A stretch of 64,000 bases of DNA from Albidovulum denitrificans (GTDB lineage: Bacteria; Pseudomonadota; Alphaproteobacteria; Rhodobacterales; Rhodobacteraceae), in assembly GCF_002973535.1 (NCBI RefSeq), contig NZ_PVEP01000001.1, positions 806,001-870,000 on the forward strand, written 5' to 3'. Positions 45,482-54,505 of the stretch are shown piece after piece. The notes under the pieces were generated by a model, which saw nothing but the letters and a program-made list of their open reading frames with translations, did not search any database and was not told the origin of the DNA. Numbering within the stretch: the first letter of the stretch is position 1; each line of letters starts with the position of its first letter. A program made the position numbers and the translations under genes.

Positions 45482-46336
45482 ATGTTCGACGCCAAGACCA
45501 GACCGGACCTGCCCGCGAAACCGGGCGTCGGCTACAAGCCGCAGCATTTCACCGACATTCTGGAAAACCCCGCCCCGGTCGGATGGCTTGAGGTTCATGC
45601 CGAGAATTACATGGGCGATGGCGGGCGTCCTCTGGCGCAACTGCGCCACCTTGCCGAACGCTTCCCGATCTCCGTCCACGGGGTCGGCCTCTCCATCGGT
45701 GGCGAAGGGCCGCTGGACCCCGATCACCTCGCGCGCCTGAAAAGGCTTTGCGACTGGCTGAACCCGGCAAGCTTTTCCGAACACCTCGCCTGGTCCACCC
45801 ACGGGGCGGAGTTCCTGAACGACCTTCTGCCCCTGCCCTATACCGACGCGACACTGGCGCGGGTGGTCGGCCATATCGACCGGGTGCAGGACGCGGTGGG
45901 GCGGCGGATGCTGCTGGAAAACCCCTCCGTCTATGTCGATTTCACCGAAACGAACCTGGATGAGATCGACTTCCTGACCGAGATCGCCGCGCGTACCGGC
46001 TGTGGCCTGCTGCTTGACGTCAACAACGTCTATGTCTCCTGCACCAACCGCAAGACCGGCTGGAACGACTATATCGACCGTTTCCCGCATCACCATGTGG
46101 GCGAGATCCATCTGGGCGGGCATGACGCGCAGGCCGACGATACCGGCGCGGCCCTGCTGATCGACGCGCATGGCTCGGAGGTGACCGATCCGGTCTGGGC
46201 GCTTTACGACCGCACGATACGCGCCTCGGGCGCGAAACCCACGCTGATCGAATGGGACAATGACGTCCCCGACTGGCCCGTTCTGGCCGCCGAGGCCGCC
46301 CGCGCCGCGCAAATCCTGAACCGGGTGGCGGCATGA
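45482..46336 (+). CDS. bufB: Multinuclear non-heme iron enzyme BufB (DUF692)
   Basis: 284 residues from ATG 45482 ([10 protein letters not shown]), which has GGGGGCGCAGG just upstream; ATG 45467 is an alternative. DUF692 TIM-barrel with metal ligands visible in [50 protein letters not shown] and LIEWD. Works with BufC to oxidise Cys of the BufA precursor in the cytoplasm. It ends with a 4-bp overlap with bufC. Confidence 0.95.
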   Translation: MFDAKTRPDLPAKPGVGYKPQHFTDILENPAPVGWLEVHAENYMGDGGRPLAQLRHLAERFPISVHGVGLSIGGEGPLDPDHLARLKRLCDWLNPASFSEHLAWSTHGAEFLNDLLPLPYTDATLARVVGHIDRVQDAVGRRMLLENPSVYVDFTETNLDEIDFLTEIAARTGCGLLLDVNNVYVSCTNRKTGWNDYIDRFPHHHVGEIHLGGHDAQADDTGAALLIDAHGSEVTDPVWALYDRTIRASGAKPTLIEWDNDVPDWPVLAAEAARAAQILNRVAA

Positions 46337-47079
46337 ACCAGTCCGCCTTCCGCGCCGCCCTTCTGGACCCGGACCGGCCCGTCCCGCCCGGCGTGACGGA
46401 CCCCGAGGGCCGCCCCGCCGGGTCACGCTTCGACGTCTACCGCAACAATGTCACCGCCTCGCTGACCGAGGCGCTGCGGCAGGCCTTCCCGGTGATCCGC
46501 AAGCTGGTGGGCGAGGAATTCTTCACCGCCATGGCCATCGCACATGTCCGCGCCCACCCGCCCCGGTCACCGATGCTGATGCTTTATGGCGCCGACATGC
46601 CGGGCTTTCTGGCGGCTTTCCCGCCGGTCGCGCATCTGGGCTACCTGCCCGACATCGCGCGGCTGGAACTGGCCCTGCGGGAGGCCTACCACGCCGCCGA
46701 TGCCGCCCCCGTCCCCGCCGACCGCCTCGCCGCGCTGCCCGAGGCAGATTTCCTTTCGGCCCGGATCAGCTTCGCCCCCGCCATGCGCATTGTGCGATCC
46801 AGATGGCCGATCCACGCGATCTGGGCCGCGAATGCGGAAGACGCGCCGATGCCGCGTGAAAGGCGGGCCGAGGACGTGGTGATCCTGCGCCCCGGCTTCG
46901 ACCCCGCGCCGCAGGTGCTGCCCGACCACGCCGCCGGGTTCCTGAGCCTGCTGCAAGCCGGACACCCCCTGGGCCAGGCGCTTGCCGCCACGCCCGACTT
47001 CGACCTGACCGCGACGCTGGGCATCCTGCTGTCCGGCGCCGCCATCACCGACATCGCGCTGGAGACCGCCCCATGCTGA
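46333..47079 (+). CDS. bufC: BufC, RiPP recognition partner (DUF2063)
   Basis: 248 residues. DUF2063/HvfC N-terminal domain: [59 protein letters not shown] and [20 protein letters not shown]. This protein family partners DUF692 enzymes and is thought to bind the precursor peptide. It overlaps bufB by 4 bp and bufD by 7 bp, so all three are coupled. Confidence 0.93.
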   Translation: MNQSAFRAALLDPDRPVPPGVTDPEGRPAGSRFDVYRNNVTASLTEALRQAFPVIRKLVGEEFFTAMAIAHVRAHPPRSPMLMLYGADMPGFLAAFPPVAHLGYLPDIARLELALREAYHAADAAPVPADRLAALPEADFLSARISFAPAMRIVRSRWPIHAIWAANAEDAPMPRERRAEDVVILRPGFDPAPQVLPDHAAGFLSLLQAGHPLGQALAATPDFDLTATLGILLSGAAITDIALETAPC

Positions 47080-47636
47080 CGACCTATGACCGCCTGACCC
47101 ACCGCCTTTCCGCCGCCGCGCCCGCGGTCCTGCCCACCCTGTCGCGGCTGGTCTTCGCGGGGGTGCTGCTGTTCTACTTCTGGTCCTCGGCGCTGACCAA
47201 GCTTGGCCCCGGCCTTTTCGGCTTTTTGCGCCCTTCCGACGGGGCCTATATCCAGATCTTCCCCAAGGCGGTCGAAGCTGCGGGCTATGACTTCGCGCAG
47301 CTTGGCCTTTTCCACTGGGCGGTGGTGGTGGCGGGCATGTGGGCAGAGTTCCTGCTGCCGCTTCTGATCGTGCTGGGTCTTCTGACCCGCTTTGCCGCGC
47401 TGGGGATGACCGGCTTCGTGGTCGTGCAAAGCCTGACCGACATCTACGGCCACGGCGTCGCGGGCGACGACCTCGGCCATTGGTTCGATGCGGCGTCGGC
47501 CTCGCTGATCCTTGACCAGAGGGCGCTTTGGGTCACGCTCCTTCTGACGCTGGTCTTCCTTGGTGCGGGGCCGCTATCGCTGGACCGGGTTCTGGCGCGG
47601 TCCCGGCCGCTATCGCCCCCCACGCAACAATCTTGA
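47073..47636 (+). CDS. bufD: DoxX-family membrane protein BufD
   Basis: 187 residues with four membrane helices in the DoxX layout (LVFAGVLLFYFWSSALTKLG, LLPLLIVLGLLTRFAALGMTGFVVVQ, LWVTLLLTLVFLGAGPLSLDRVL). DoxX proteins often end bufferin operons; the exact job is unknown (redox or export assistance). A run of T follows the stop (GATTTTTTCC). Confidence 0.92.
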   Translation: MLTTYDRLTHRLSAAAPAVLPTLSRLVFAGVLLFYFWSSALTKLGPGLFGFLRPSDGAYIQIFPKAVEAAGYDFAQLGLFHWAVVVAGMWAEFLLPLLIVLGLLTRFAALGMTGFVVVQSLTDIYGHGVAGDDLGHWFDAASASLILDQRALWVTLLLTLVFLGAGPLSLDRVLARSRPLSPPTQQS

Positions 47637-47782
47637 TTTTTTCCAGGAAATTGCGATCATTTCCCTGCGTGACGCAGACTTTCTACCCCGCCTCCCTCGT
47701 CATGGGGCAGCCGGAAGACCTGAAGGACTGGCTGCACGGCCTCGGGCAATGATGTCCGGGGAACATGACTTAGGAGGAACGG

Positions 47783-47989
47783 ATGGCCACCGGCACCGTC
47801 AAATGGTTCAACACGACGAAGGGTTTCGGCTTCATCGCGCCCGACGATGGCGGCAAGGATGTGTTCGTACACATCTCGGCTGTCGAGCGCGCGGGATTGA
47901 AGACGCTCGCCGACAATCAGAAGGTTTCCTATGAGATGCAGTCTGGCCGTGATGGCCGCTCCTCGGCGGGCGACCTGAAACTGCTCTGA
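47783..47989 (+). CDS. cspA: Cold-shock domain protein
   Basis: 68 residues with RNP1 (KGFGFIAP) and RNP2 (DVFVHIS), an OB-fold single-strand nucleic-acid chaperone. Perfect AGGAGGAA ribosome-binding site. A 146-base leader separates it from bufD and contains a possible 16-codon ORF (ATG 47702, MGQPEDLKDWLHGLGQ) ending 30 bp before the csp ATG. An intrinsic terminator follows. Confidence 0.97.
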   Translation: MATGTVKWFNTTKGFGFIAPDDGGKDVFVHISAVERAGLKTLADNQKVSYEMQSGRDGRSSAGDLKLL

Positions 47990-48010
47990 TCGCAGGCATT
48001 TTCGGAAGAA

Positions 48011-48036
48011 CGGCCCGCCCTTGCGGGCCGTTTTTT
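48011..48036 (+). terminator. Intrinsic terminator of the cold-shock gene
   Basis: CGGCCCGC-CCTT-GCGGGCCG then TTTTTT. The T tract ends at the stop codon of the convergent ArsC-like gene. Confidence 0.92.
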
Positions 48037-48374
48037 CATGTCAGAACATCGGCTTGCACGGCCTTGCTCCAGCCAAGCCACAGCTTTTCGCCGCGCGCGA
48101 TCACCGGGCGTTTCATCAGCGTAGGATGCGCGGCCAGCAGTGCCTCGGGCGGTTTCTCACGTTCGCCCGCATCCAGCCCCCGCCAGGTCGTCGAGGCGCG
48201 GTTGACCAGCGCCTCACCGAACGCCGCCAGAAAGCGCGCCCGGTCCTCGGCGGCCAGCGGCTCCGCCCGGACGTCGCGGAACGCCACCGCCTGCCCGGCC
48301 GCCTCAAGCGCCTTGCGCGCCTTGCGGCAGGTGTCGCAGGTGCCAAGCCCGTAGAGAATCGTCGTCGCCGCCAT
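48036..48374 (-). CDS. ArsC/Spx-family thioredoxin-fold protein (YffB-like)
   Basis: 112 residues from ATG 48374 (MAATTILYGLGTCDTCRKARKAL). The CDTC near the N-terminus, FRDVRAEPL, and TLMKRPVIARGEKLWLGW are typical of the YffB branch of ArsC-related proteins, which are probable glutathione-dependent reductases rather than arsenate reductases. No ars genes nearby. Confidence 0.9.
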   Translation of the reverse strand: MAATTILYGLGTCDTCRKARKALEAAGQAVAFRDVRAEPLAAEDRARFLAAFGEALVNRASTTWRGLDAGEREKPPEALLAAHPTLMKRPVIARGEKLWLGWSKAVQADVLT

Positions 48375-48672
48375 TGTCCCCCGCCTTCCTCTCACGCCCC
48401 CGAATCCGCGCCCGTCGCCAATGCAGCAAGGGCATTTCGGCAAGAACCTGCCCGCGGGCCTTGGTCGCGCGGCCCCCGTCGGCGGAAATCCGACCATTCC
48501 CCGGCAGGATTCCGGTTGCGGCTTTTCTGTCACAGAGCCTGGCCTTGCCCGGCCCCGCCATGGGGGTTATCCCCGAAGATGCCACTGGGGGCAATCGGAA
48601 CATGCGCGGCGTCAGCCCGCACCGGAGACACGGGGACGGCCTTGCGCCGGGACCGAACGAATGGGGTGTGCC
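48375..48672. other. 298-bp gap upstream of the small paralogue gene
   Basis: Divergent promoter region between the ArsC-like gene and the gene at 48673. Contains CATTCCCCGGCAGGATTCCGG at about 48494, which partly repeats in the gap before 49307. No ORF with coding character. Confidence 0.4.
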
Positions 48673-48969
48673 ATGACCGTATTTGACGTGTCTGACGAGT
48701 TGGTCGAGCGTTTGTCGACCGAGACCGGCCGCCGTTTGTGCGAGAAGGCCCGCAAGGGTCGCAGGCGGGCGTTGCGGCGGATCTCTCACTTCGCGGTGCT
48801 GGTCACCTATGACGGGGTCACAACGGAGGAGATCACCTTCGAGACGGCCCCGACGCTCAGCCAGATCGCCGCGCGAACCGGGCAGGATGCCTATATCGTC
48901 TCGATCGGCATGAAGCGGCGAAGCCTGCGGGAGCGGTTCGGGCTGAACCTGCCTCTGGCGGCGGAATAG
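48673..48969 (+). CDS. Small conserved protein of unknown function, paralogue 1
   Basis: 98 residues from ATG 48673 (MTVFDVSDELVERLS). A basic N-terminal half (EKARKGRRRALRRIS) precedes a core FAVLVTYDGVTTEEITFETAP, LSQIAARTGQDAYIVSIGM that matches the product of the gene at 49307. No signal peptide or known domain. The shared core suggests a small beta-alpha fold. Confidence 0.7.
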   Translation: MTVFDVSDELVERLSTETGRRLCEKARKGRRRALRRISHFAVLVTYDGVTTEEITFETAPTLSQIAARTGQDAYIVSIGMKRRSLRERFGLNLPLAAE

Positions 48970-49306
48970 GACTACCGGAATTCCCGACTGTGCAGGGGGG
49001 CTACTCGGGCGCAGACTGATGGGCGTGTCGACAGGGGTGGCCTTGCGGTGGCCCCGACGGCGCGGGTTCCCTCCCGGCCCGTCCCGGATGTGACGCTCCC
49101 ACCTGCCCCGGTTTCGGCCGGGGATTTCTTTGCCGCGACTCAGGGCATTCCCCGGCGTTCCGGCGACAATTCCCGCCTTTCGCCTGCGCTGTTCTCCGCC
49201 AACGGGGGAAAGAGCCCGAAAGTGGTTAAGGAATTGCCACAAACTTGCCTTATTTCCCCGCCCGCGCCAGTTTGGCCATGGTAACGACGTGTTAATAGGT
49301 ACGATC
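48970..49306. other. 337-bp gap between the two small paralogues
   Basis: Holds an AT-rich promoter-like stretch near 49228-49260 (TTAAGGAATTGCCACAAACTTGCC) and GCATTCCCCGGCGTTCCGG, similar to a piece upstream of paralogue 1. Short frames here look random. Confidence 0.4.
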
Positions 49307-49561
49307 ATGGCTCTGGAACCCGGCGACAACGATTTCATCGCGCGCATCCGCCAACGTCATCAGGTGGCCCCCGCCCCGGCCCCGAAACCCAGCCGCACCT
49401 TCATCGTGAAGATCACCCGCGACGGCAAGACGACCGAGGACCTGTTCTTCGACCAGGCCCCCAGCATCGGCGCCATCGCCGGGCGCGCCGGCACCGAGGC
49501 CTTCGTGCTGTCCATCGACATGGTCCACCACCGCGAGGATGAGAAACTCGCCGCCGAATGA
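49307..49561 (+). CDS. Small conserved protein of unknown function, paralogue 2
   Basis: 84 residues from ATG 49307 (MALEPGDNDFIARIRQRH). The core FIVKITRDGKTTEDLFFDQAP, IGAIAGRAGTEAFVLSIDM, and the ending LAAE align over ~50 residues with paralogue 1. The N-terminus differs (Pro/Ala-rich linker). Function unknown. Confidence 0.72.
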   Translation: MALEPGDNDFIARIRQRHQVAPAPAPKPSRTFIVKITRDGKTTEDLFFDQAPSIGAIAGRAGTEAFVLSIDMVHHREDEKLAAE

Positions 49562-49686
49562 GGGCGTCGGGTTTGCGTAGGGGCCGCTTAGGGTTTCTGT
49601 AGCGACAATCGTCGGAACGGCCCGCGCCGGGCTTTGCAAGGGATCGGCAGTGCTGGCAGGCCCCGTGCGTCCGGGACAAGAATTGA

Positions 49687-49726
49687 CGCCCCGCGCGGTG
49701 AGGTGCCGTTCGGGGCGGTTTTGTTT
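49687..49726 (+). terminator. Terminator-like hairpin
   Basis: GCCCCG and CGGGGC arms with a 17-base loop, then GGTTTTGTTT. Probably ends the transcript of the gene at 49307. Confidence 0.45.
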
Positions 49727-49781
49727 CAGATGTGTCGGGGGTGCGTGAAACGCCTGCCCGGCCCAAGGTTACCACCACAGA

Positions 49782-49951
49782 GGGCAGCGCCCGGCCCGAG
49801 GGTGGGCGTGAAGCGCCCGCCCTGGGGGGCGGGTCGGGCGCTGCCCGGTTCGCAGGCGAACCGGGCGGGGGGGGTGCGACATAGGGCGCATGATTTCACG
49901 CGCCGGGCAATGTGAATCGGGAAGTGCGGTGCGTGCAAGCACGCACCCTAC
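49782..49951. repeat. Group of large GC-rich palindromes
   Basis: GGGCAGCGCCCGGCCCG...CGGGTCGGGCGCTGCCC (49782-49846), GGTTCGC-AG-GCGAACC (about 49847-49862) and GGTGCGTGC-AA-GCACGCACC (about 49932-49951). The 441-bp gap 49562-50002 has no gene that I can support; these palindromes look like mosaic intergenic repeats next to a low-GC gene. Confidence 0.65.
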
Positions 49952-50002
49952 GTTTGCTGGGCGAGGCGCGATGACTGCGGCGAGGTCGTATACACCTTAA
50001 GT

Positions 50003-51442
50003 TTACTTGAGTTCGCGCAGATCGAGCGCGGCGACGATGTCACGCACAGCGTTCTTTCCTGAACGAAAGTCGCTTGGGGTTTTCGCCAACGTAATCTGGG
50101 CAACGCCAAATAAATCACCGGACGGAACAGCCTTTACGTGTGCCCCATCCTCCGAAATCTCAAACCCTAGTCTTTGCAGAATCGGCCGAAGATTGTTCGT
50201 CGAGCTTTTGAAATCTTTCCCTGCACTCTTGAGTTCATGGTGTAGAGAAATAGCGCGACGCGAGTCTTCAGTAACCTGCATCAACCTTTCCACGACCTGT
50301 CGAGTCCGATCGCCGGCCTCCAACGGTCTCTGCTCCAGCGCAGCAATGGCAAACCGTCTAAGACGATCCGAGAACTCATTTTCGTATAGTTCTTTGCCAA
50401 TTTGCCGAACCAGGGCAGGAGAAAAAATTCCATCTGAGTATCCAACATCACTCGCACTGTTAGAAATCATATCAATTTTCTGGCGCAAATTTTGAATTAT
50501 TTCATCCTTTGCAGCGATCTGCGCTTCGAGAGAATCCTTCAAAAGAGAATCGCTATTGCCGTGTGATGTCGAACTGATACTTTTTTGACGCAGACTGCGC
50601 GCAAATTCAGCTTGGAGTTCTTGCCAGTCCCATCCAAGAACAGCCTCACGCGTGGAAGATTCTCGGGCAACATAAGATCGTAACGCTCCCTCAAGCTTCC
50701 GTACCGTCGAGAATGCGCCACCCAAGTAGAACTTTGATCTGAGTCCTTTTCCTGGAACACAGTACCCTATCGTGCCGCCATACGGATTGAGCCTCTCCGT
50801 CAGGGCAGACAAGCTCTCTGAAAAAACTTTGGTAGGCTCAACGATTACATGCGCGAGCCCACCCATGTCATATGCGAGTTTGCTTGCGTCGAGCCAGTAG
50901 CCGCCACCCTCGCACTGCGAGAGGTACAAAATAGGCAAATGAGTTTTTGCCTCACCTAGGATCAACTCGGCAGCAAGATTCACGTCCGTTGGTTTGAGTA
51001 CGATAGGTTGATCTGATATCTCAAACGCATGATCGATCGCACCCCAACCATCTTGGAGCGCAGATTTTATTAAGAATGGCTTCTTCGGCGTCAGAGGCAA
51101 CGTCCTATGGTCACTTGAAAAGCACTGACCGCGCACTCGAAGAGAAGCATTGGTTCCAGAGTTTGTTAGCACACATTCTGTTCTCCAATTGAGCCCCGCA
51201 TCATCAAAGAAATCATATCGCGCACCAATGATGAAACCCTTGTCGAAACTAATCCTCTTGAGAACAAACCTTTCGTCTCTGTCACCAGAAAAGATCAGTT
51301 CATCGTCGTATGCTTCAATAGACTTTTCATCAATTCTAAGGGTGCTATGCTGCATACCCCTGACCCAAGCGAGGGCCAACGCAACAAAAGACTTTGCTGT
51401 AATATTTTCTCGGACCGGAAACTCTGTCGCAAATATTCCCAT
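50003..51442 (-). CDS. Low-GC orphan protein coupled to thyX (possible defence protein)
   Basis: 479 residues from ATG 51442, one base after the thyX stop, with GGAG inside the last thyX codons. GC and codon use are far from neighbouring genes. Domains as I see them: a large N-terminal domain (1-235, ending GGLAHVIVEPTKVF and NPYGGTIGYCVPG), a linker, a coiled coil (~300-330, DSLLKDSLEAQIAAKDEIIQNL is its core region in part), then a helical C-terminal domain (345-479) ending in KTPSDFRSGKNAVRDI. No signal peptide, membrane segment or enzyme motif I can name. A stand-alone cytoplasmic cargo gene in a repeat-rich gap; defence is only a guess. Confidence 0.72.
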   Translation of the reverse strand: MGIFATEFPVRENITAKSFVALALAWVRGMQHSTLRIDEKSIEAYDDELIFSGDRDERFVLKRISFDKGFIIGARYDFFDDAGLNWRTECVLTNSGTNASLRVRGQCFSSDHRTLPLTPKKPFLIKSALQDGWGAIDHAFEISDQPIVLKPTDVNLAAELILGEAKTHLPILYLSQCEGGGYWLDASKLAYDMGGLAHVIVEPTKVFSESLSALTERLNPYGGTIGYCVPGKGLRSKFYLGGAFSTVRKLEGALRSYVARESSTREAVLGWDWQELQAEFARSLRQKSISSTSHGNSDSLLKDSLEAQIAAKDEIIQNLRQKIDMISNSASDVGYSDGIFSPALVRQIGKELYENEFSDRLRRFAIAALEQRPLEAGDRTRQVVERLMQVTEDSRRAISLHHELKSAGKDFKSSTNNLRPILQRLGFEISEDGAHVKAVPSGDLFGVAQITLAKTPSDFRSGKNAVRDIVAALDLRELK

Positions 51443-51443
51443 G

Positions 51444-52349
51444 CTATCTCCAAACCCCCTCAAACTCCCGCCACTCGCCCTTGCTCATGCCGGAATTCTC
51501 CTGCGTCACGCTCTCACCTTTTAGCCGACGCTTCAGCACCTCGATCGCCTTGCCCGACAGCGTCACCCCGCCCAGCCGGTAGTCCTCGAACGCGCCATAG
51601 GCCAGCGGGACCCAGTCCCGCACAATCCCACACATCGTCTCGGCATAGGCCCTGATCTCATACTGCGCATGGGCGTCGGCGCGCAGGCGCAGGAAGTGGA
51701 AGAGGTTGTGCAGGTCCACCTTCCAGTACCATTGCGTATAGACATTGGCGGGCAGGTTCATGCGGGCCAGTTCGCGGGCAAGGCCCTTCTGGCCCTCCTG
51801 GCTCAGCATATCCTCATAATGGTCATAGCTGCGCATGGCGTCGTCGCGCAGGATGTCGAGGACGCGGGCGGCCTCCTCCCCCTCAAGCAACTCCCCCCTT
51901 CCCTGGTTGTTCACGGTGGACTGGGCCGCCAGATGCTCCGGCGCGGGGATGTAGAATTCGCGATCCAGGATCGAGTAGCGGGCGGAGTATTCGTTCACAT
52001 TGGCGGTGCGGTGGCGGATCCACTGGCGGGCGACGAAGACCGGCAGCTTGACGTGGAACTTGACCTCGCACATCTCGAACGGGGTCGAGTGCCAGTGGCG
52101 CATGAGGTAGCGGATCAGCCCTTCGTCGTTCTGCACCGCCTTGGTGCCGCGGCCATAGCTGACGCGGGCGGCCTGGGTGATGGCGGCGTCGTCGCCCATG
52201 TAGTCGATGACGCGGACAAGCCCGTGATCAAGGACCTCATGCGCGGTGTAGAGGTGCTTTTCCATGCCCTCCGAAGTGGCGCGGAGCGTGCTCCGGCTGG
52301 TGGCGCGCGCCTCGGCGATCTCGGCCTGCTGTTCGGGGGTAAGGGTCAT
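51444..52349 (-). CDS. thyX: FAD-dependent thymidylate synthase
   Basis: 301 residues from ATG 52349 ([16 protein letters not shown]). The ThyX motif [13 protein letters not shown] is at 112-124, and [21 protein letters not shown] and [22 protein letters not shown] complete the flavin/dUMP site. Makes dTMP from dUMP using methylene-THF and FAD. The stop TAG is followed after one base by the ATG of the orphan gene. Confidence 0.97.
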   Translation of the reverse strand: MTLTPEQQAEIAEARATSRSTLRATSEGMEKHLYTAHEVLDHGLVRVIDYMGDDAAITQAARVSYGRGTKAVQNDEGLIRYLMRHWHSTPFEMCEVKFHVKLPVFVARQWIRHRTANVNEYSARYSILDREFYIPAPEHLAAQSTVNNQGRGELLEGEEAARVLDILRDDAMRSYDHYEDMLSQEGQKGLARELARMNLPANVYTQWYWKVDLHNLFHFLRLRADAHAQYEIRAYAETMCGIVRDWVPLAYGAFEDYRLGGVTLSGKAIEVLKRRLKGESVTQENSGMSKGEWREFEGVWR

Positions 52350-52505
52350 GGAAGCCTCCGCGAATACGAATCGAACCCCACTATATCTATGGCGGCAGCG
52401 AAGCGCACCCACGACAGGCTGTAGAGAGGTGTTTTTTGTCGCAGCCCTACCGGGCGGCGCGGGGCTTTGCTACTGTTGGCGCGAACATGAAATATGGAGG
52501 GTCCG

Positions 52506-52934
52506 ATGGGGATCAGATATCTGCACACGATGGTGCGCGTGAAGGACCTTGACGCCTCGATGGCCTTCTACCGGCTTCTGGGGCTGAAGGAGACACGGCG
52601 CTGGGACAATGAAGGCGGGCGCTTCAGCCTGGTCTTCATGGCGCCGCCGGGGCAGCCGGACTGCCCGGTGGAGCTGACCTGGAACTGGGACGGGGATGAG
52701 GGGCTGCCCTCGGACAGCCGCCATTTCGGGCATCTGGCCTATGAGGTGGACGACATCTACGCCACCTGCGCGCATTTGCAGGCCAACGGGGTGGTCATCA
52801 ACCGGCCGCCGCGCGACGGGCATATGGCTTTCGTCCGCTCCCCCGACAACGTGTCGGTCGAACTGTTGCAGAAGGGCGAGGCGCTGGCCCCGGCGGAGCC
52901 GTGGGCGAGCATGGCCAACACGGGCCACTGGTGA
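52506..52934 (+). CDS. gloA: Glyoxalase family protein (lactoylglutathione lyase type)
   Basis: 142 residues from ATG 52506, preceded by GGAGGG. VOC fold with the four metal ligands of glyoxalase I: His in YLHTMVRV, Glu in VELTWNW, His in HFGHLAYEV, Glu in VSVELLQ. Isomerises the methylglyoxal-glutathione adduct. The stop overlaps the next start (TGATG). Confidence 0.93.
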   Translation: MGIRYLHTMVRVKDLDASMAFYRLLGLKETRRWDNEGGRFSLVFMAPPGQPDCPVELTWNWDGDEGLPSDSRHFGHLAYEVDDIYATCAHLQANGVVINRPPRDGHMAFVRSPDNVSVELLQKGEALAPAEPWASMANTGHW

Positions 52935-53656
52935 TGCGGGGGGTTCTGCGCCTTGGCCTGACGCTGGGGGTTCTGCTGGCGGCGGGCGTCGCCTCGGCCG
53001 CCGCGCTGTCGCCGCGCCATGCCTGGCTGGCCTGGCAGGTGGTCACGGGCGCCGTGGTCCCGCCGCAGGTTCCGGTGTCGGCGACCGAGGTCGCGGCAAA
53101 GCCGGAGGCGCTGCGCCTGATCCGCGCGGGTGAGGCGCAGGTGGGCGTGACGCGGCGCTATGACCCGGCCTATGTCGCGCTGGACTTTCCCGGCGGCGAT
53201 GTGGCGGCGGACCGGGGTGTCTGCACCGATGTGCTGATCCGGGCCATGCGCGCGGGCTGGGACATCGACCTGCAACTGGCGGTCAACCGCGACATGAAGG
53301 CCGGTTTCGCGGCCTATCCGAAGACCTGGGGCCTGTCGCGCACCGACCGCAATATCGACCACCGCCGGGTGCCGAACCTGGAAACCCTGCTCAAACGGGT
53401 CGGCGCGCAGGTGGCGCTGGATGAAGGGCAACCGGCGGCCTTCCTGCCCGGCGACATCGTCACCTGGCGCCTGCCGGGCAACCTGCCGCATGTGATGATC
53501 GTGTCGAACCGGCTCTCAGACGACGGGGTGCCGCTGGTGATCCACAATATCGGCGCCGGCACGCGGGAGGAGGACGCGCTGTTCGACTATCCGCTGACCG
53601 CGCATTTCCGCGTCGGACCAAAGGCGATGGCGCGGCTGGAGCGTCTGGGGCGCTGA
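52934..53656 (+). CDS. DUF1287 secreted protein
   Basis: 240 residues with signal peptide (LRLGLTLGVLLAAGVASAAA). DUF1287 pieces: GVTRRYDPAYVALDFPGGDVAADRGVCTDVLIRA, VALDEGQPAAFLPGDIVTWRL, LPHVMIVSNR and VIHNIGAGTREEDALFDY. The Cys (GVCTDV) and His (LPHVMIV) could form an NlpC/P60-like catalytic pair acting on peptidoglycan; this is inferred. Overlaps gloA by 1 bp. Confidence 0.88.
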   Translation: MRGVLRLGLTLGVLLAAGVASAAALSPRHAWLAWQVVTGAVVPPQVPVSATEVAAKPEALRLIRAGEAQVGVTRRYDPAYVALDFPGGDVAADRGVCTDVLIRAMRAGWDIDLQLAVNRDMKAGFAAYPKTWGLSRTDRNIDHRRVPNLETLLKRVGAQVALDEGQPAAFLPGDIVTWRLPGNLPHVMIVSNRLSDDGVPLVIHNIGAGTREEDALFDYPLTAHFRVGPKAMARLERLGR

Positions 53657-53714
53657 AAGGCTTCGCGCCGCCCCGCGCTCTGCTATGATCGGGGTCGGGC
53701 GGCGCGGAGGCGGC

Positions 53715-54425
53715 ATGGCACGGACGGTCGGATGGCGGATGCTGGCGGGGGCGGCGGCCCTTGGCCTTGCCGCGCCCGCCGGGGCGGCGCCCTGTCGGCT
53801 GGCGCTATTGCTGGCGCTGGACGTGTCGGCCTCGGTCGATGCCGAGGAAGACGGGTTGCAGCGCGGCGGCCTCGCATCGGCGCTGATCGCGCCCGAGGTG
53901 GCCGAAGCGATGCTGGCCGAAGGGGCCGCGCCGGTCAGCCTTGCGGTCTATGAATGGAGCGGGCGTTTCGCGCAAAGCGTGATCCTGCCCTGGACAGCGA
54001 TCGAGACGCCCGAGGACCTGACCGCCGCCGCCGAAACCATCGCGACAAGCCGCCGCGACCGTGACGACCTGCCGACCGCGCTTGGCGACGCGGTGGGCTT
54101 TGGCGCGACGCAGTTCCGCCTTGGGCCGGATTGCGAGGCCCGCACGCTCGATGTCTCCGGCGACGGGGTGACCAATGACGGCTTCCCGCCCGGCGCCGCC
54201 TATCGCGCCTTTCCCTTCGCGGGCATCGTGGTCAACGGCCTTGCGATCCAGGGCGGCGATCAGGATGTTGCCGCCTATTACCGCGAGGCGCTGATCCGGG
54301 GTCCCGGCGCCTTCGTCATCGAGGCGGCGGGCTTTGGCGATTATGAACGCGCGATGCGGGAAAAGCTGATCCGGGAACTGTCCGGCCCGATCATCGGCAT
54401 GTTGCCGGGGCGGCCGAGGGGGTAA
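53715..54425 (+). CDS. DUF1194 secreted von Willebrand A-like protein
   Basis: 236 residues from ATG 53715 with signal peptide ending PAGAAPC. VWA-type fold: metal-ion motif LDVSASVD (DxSxS), TALGDAVGFG and DVSGDGVTND. DUF1194 proteins are secreted and probably bind partners through a metal site. No partner gene identified. Confidence 0.87.
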   Translation: MARTVGWRMLAGAAALGLAAPAGAAPCRLALLLALDVSASVDAEEDGLQRGGLASALIAPEVAEAMLAEGAAPVSLAVYEWSGRFAQSVILPWTAIETPEDLTAAAETIATSRRDRDDLPTALGDAVGFGATQFRLGPDCEARTLDVSGDGVTNDGFPPGAAYRAFPFAGIVVNGLAIQGGDQDVAAYYREALIRGPGAFVIEAAGFGDYERAMREKLIRELSGPIIGMLPGRPRG

Positions 54426-54505
54426 GGGCGGATGGCGTGGCGGGATCGGGGGCCGGGCCGGTAGGGCGACGCGGTACCGGGGGCGCAAGAGGCGAAAGCG
54501 GCCGC

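Noticed and set aside
45116-47636. Methanobactin-type operon
   Set aside because: MbnB is also a DUF692 enzyme, but the DUF2282 precursor with a Sec signal, the DUF2063 partner and DoxX fit the bufferin type.
49562-50002. tRNA or small RNA gene in the palindrome-rich gap
   Set aside because: Hairpins are present but no cloverleaf or T-loop pattern; the symmetric arms fit repeats better.
51430-51460. Integration (att) site at the thyX end
   Set aside because: No integrase, no duplicated thyX end and no second boundary found; only a compositional shift supports insertion.
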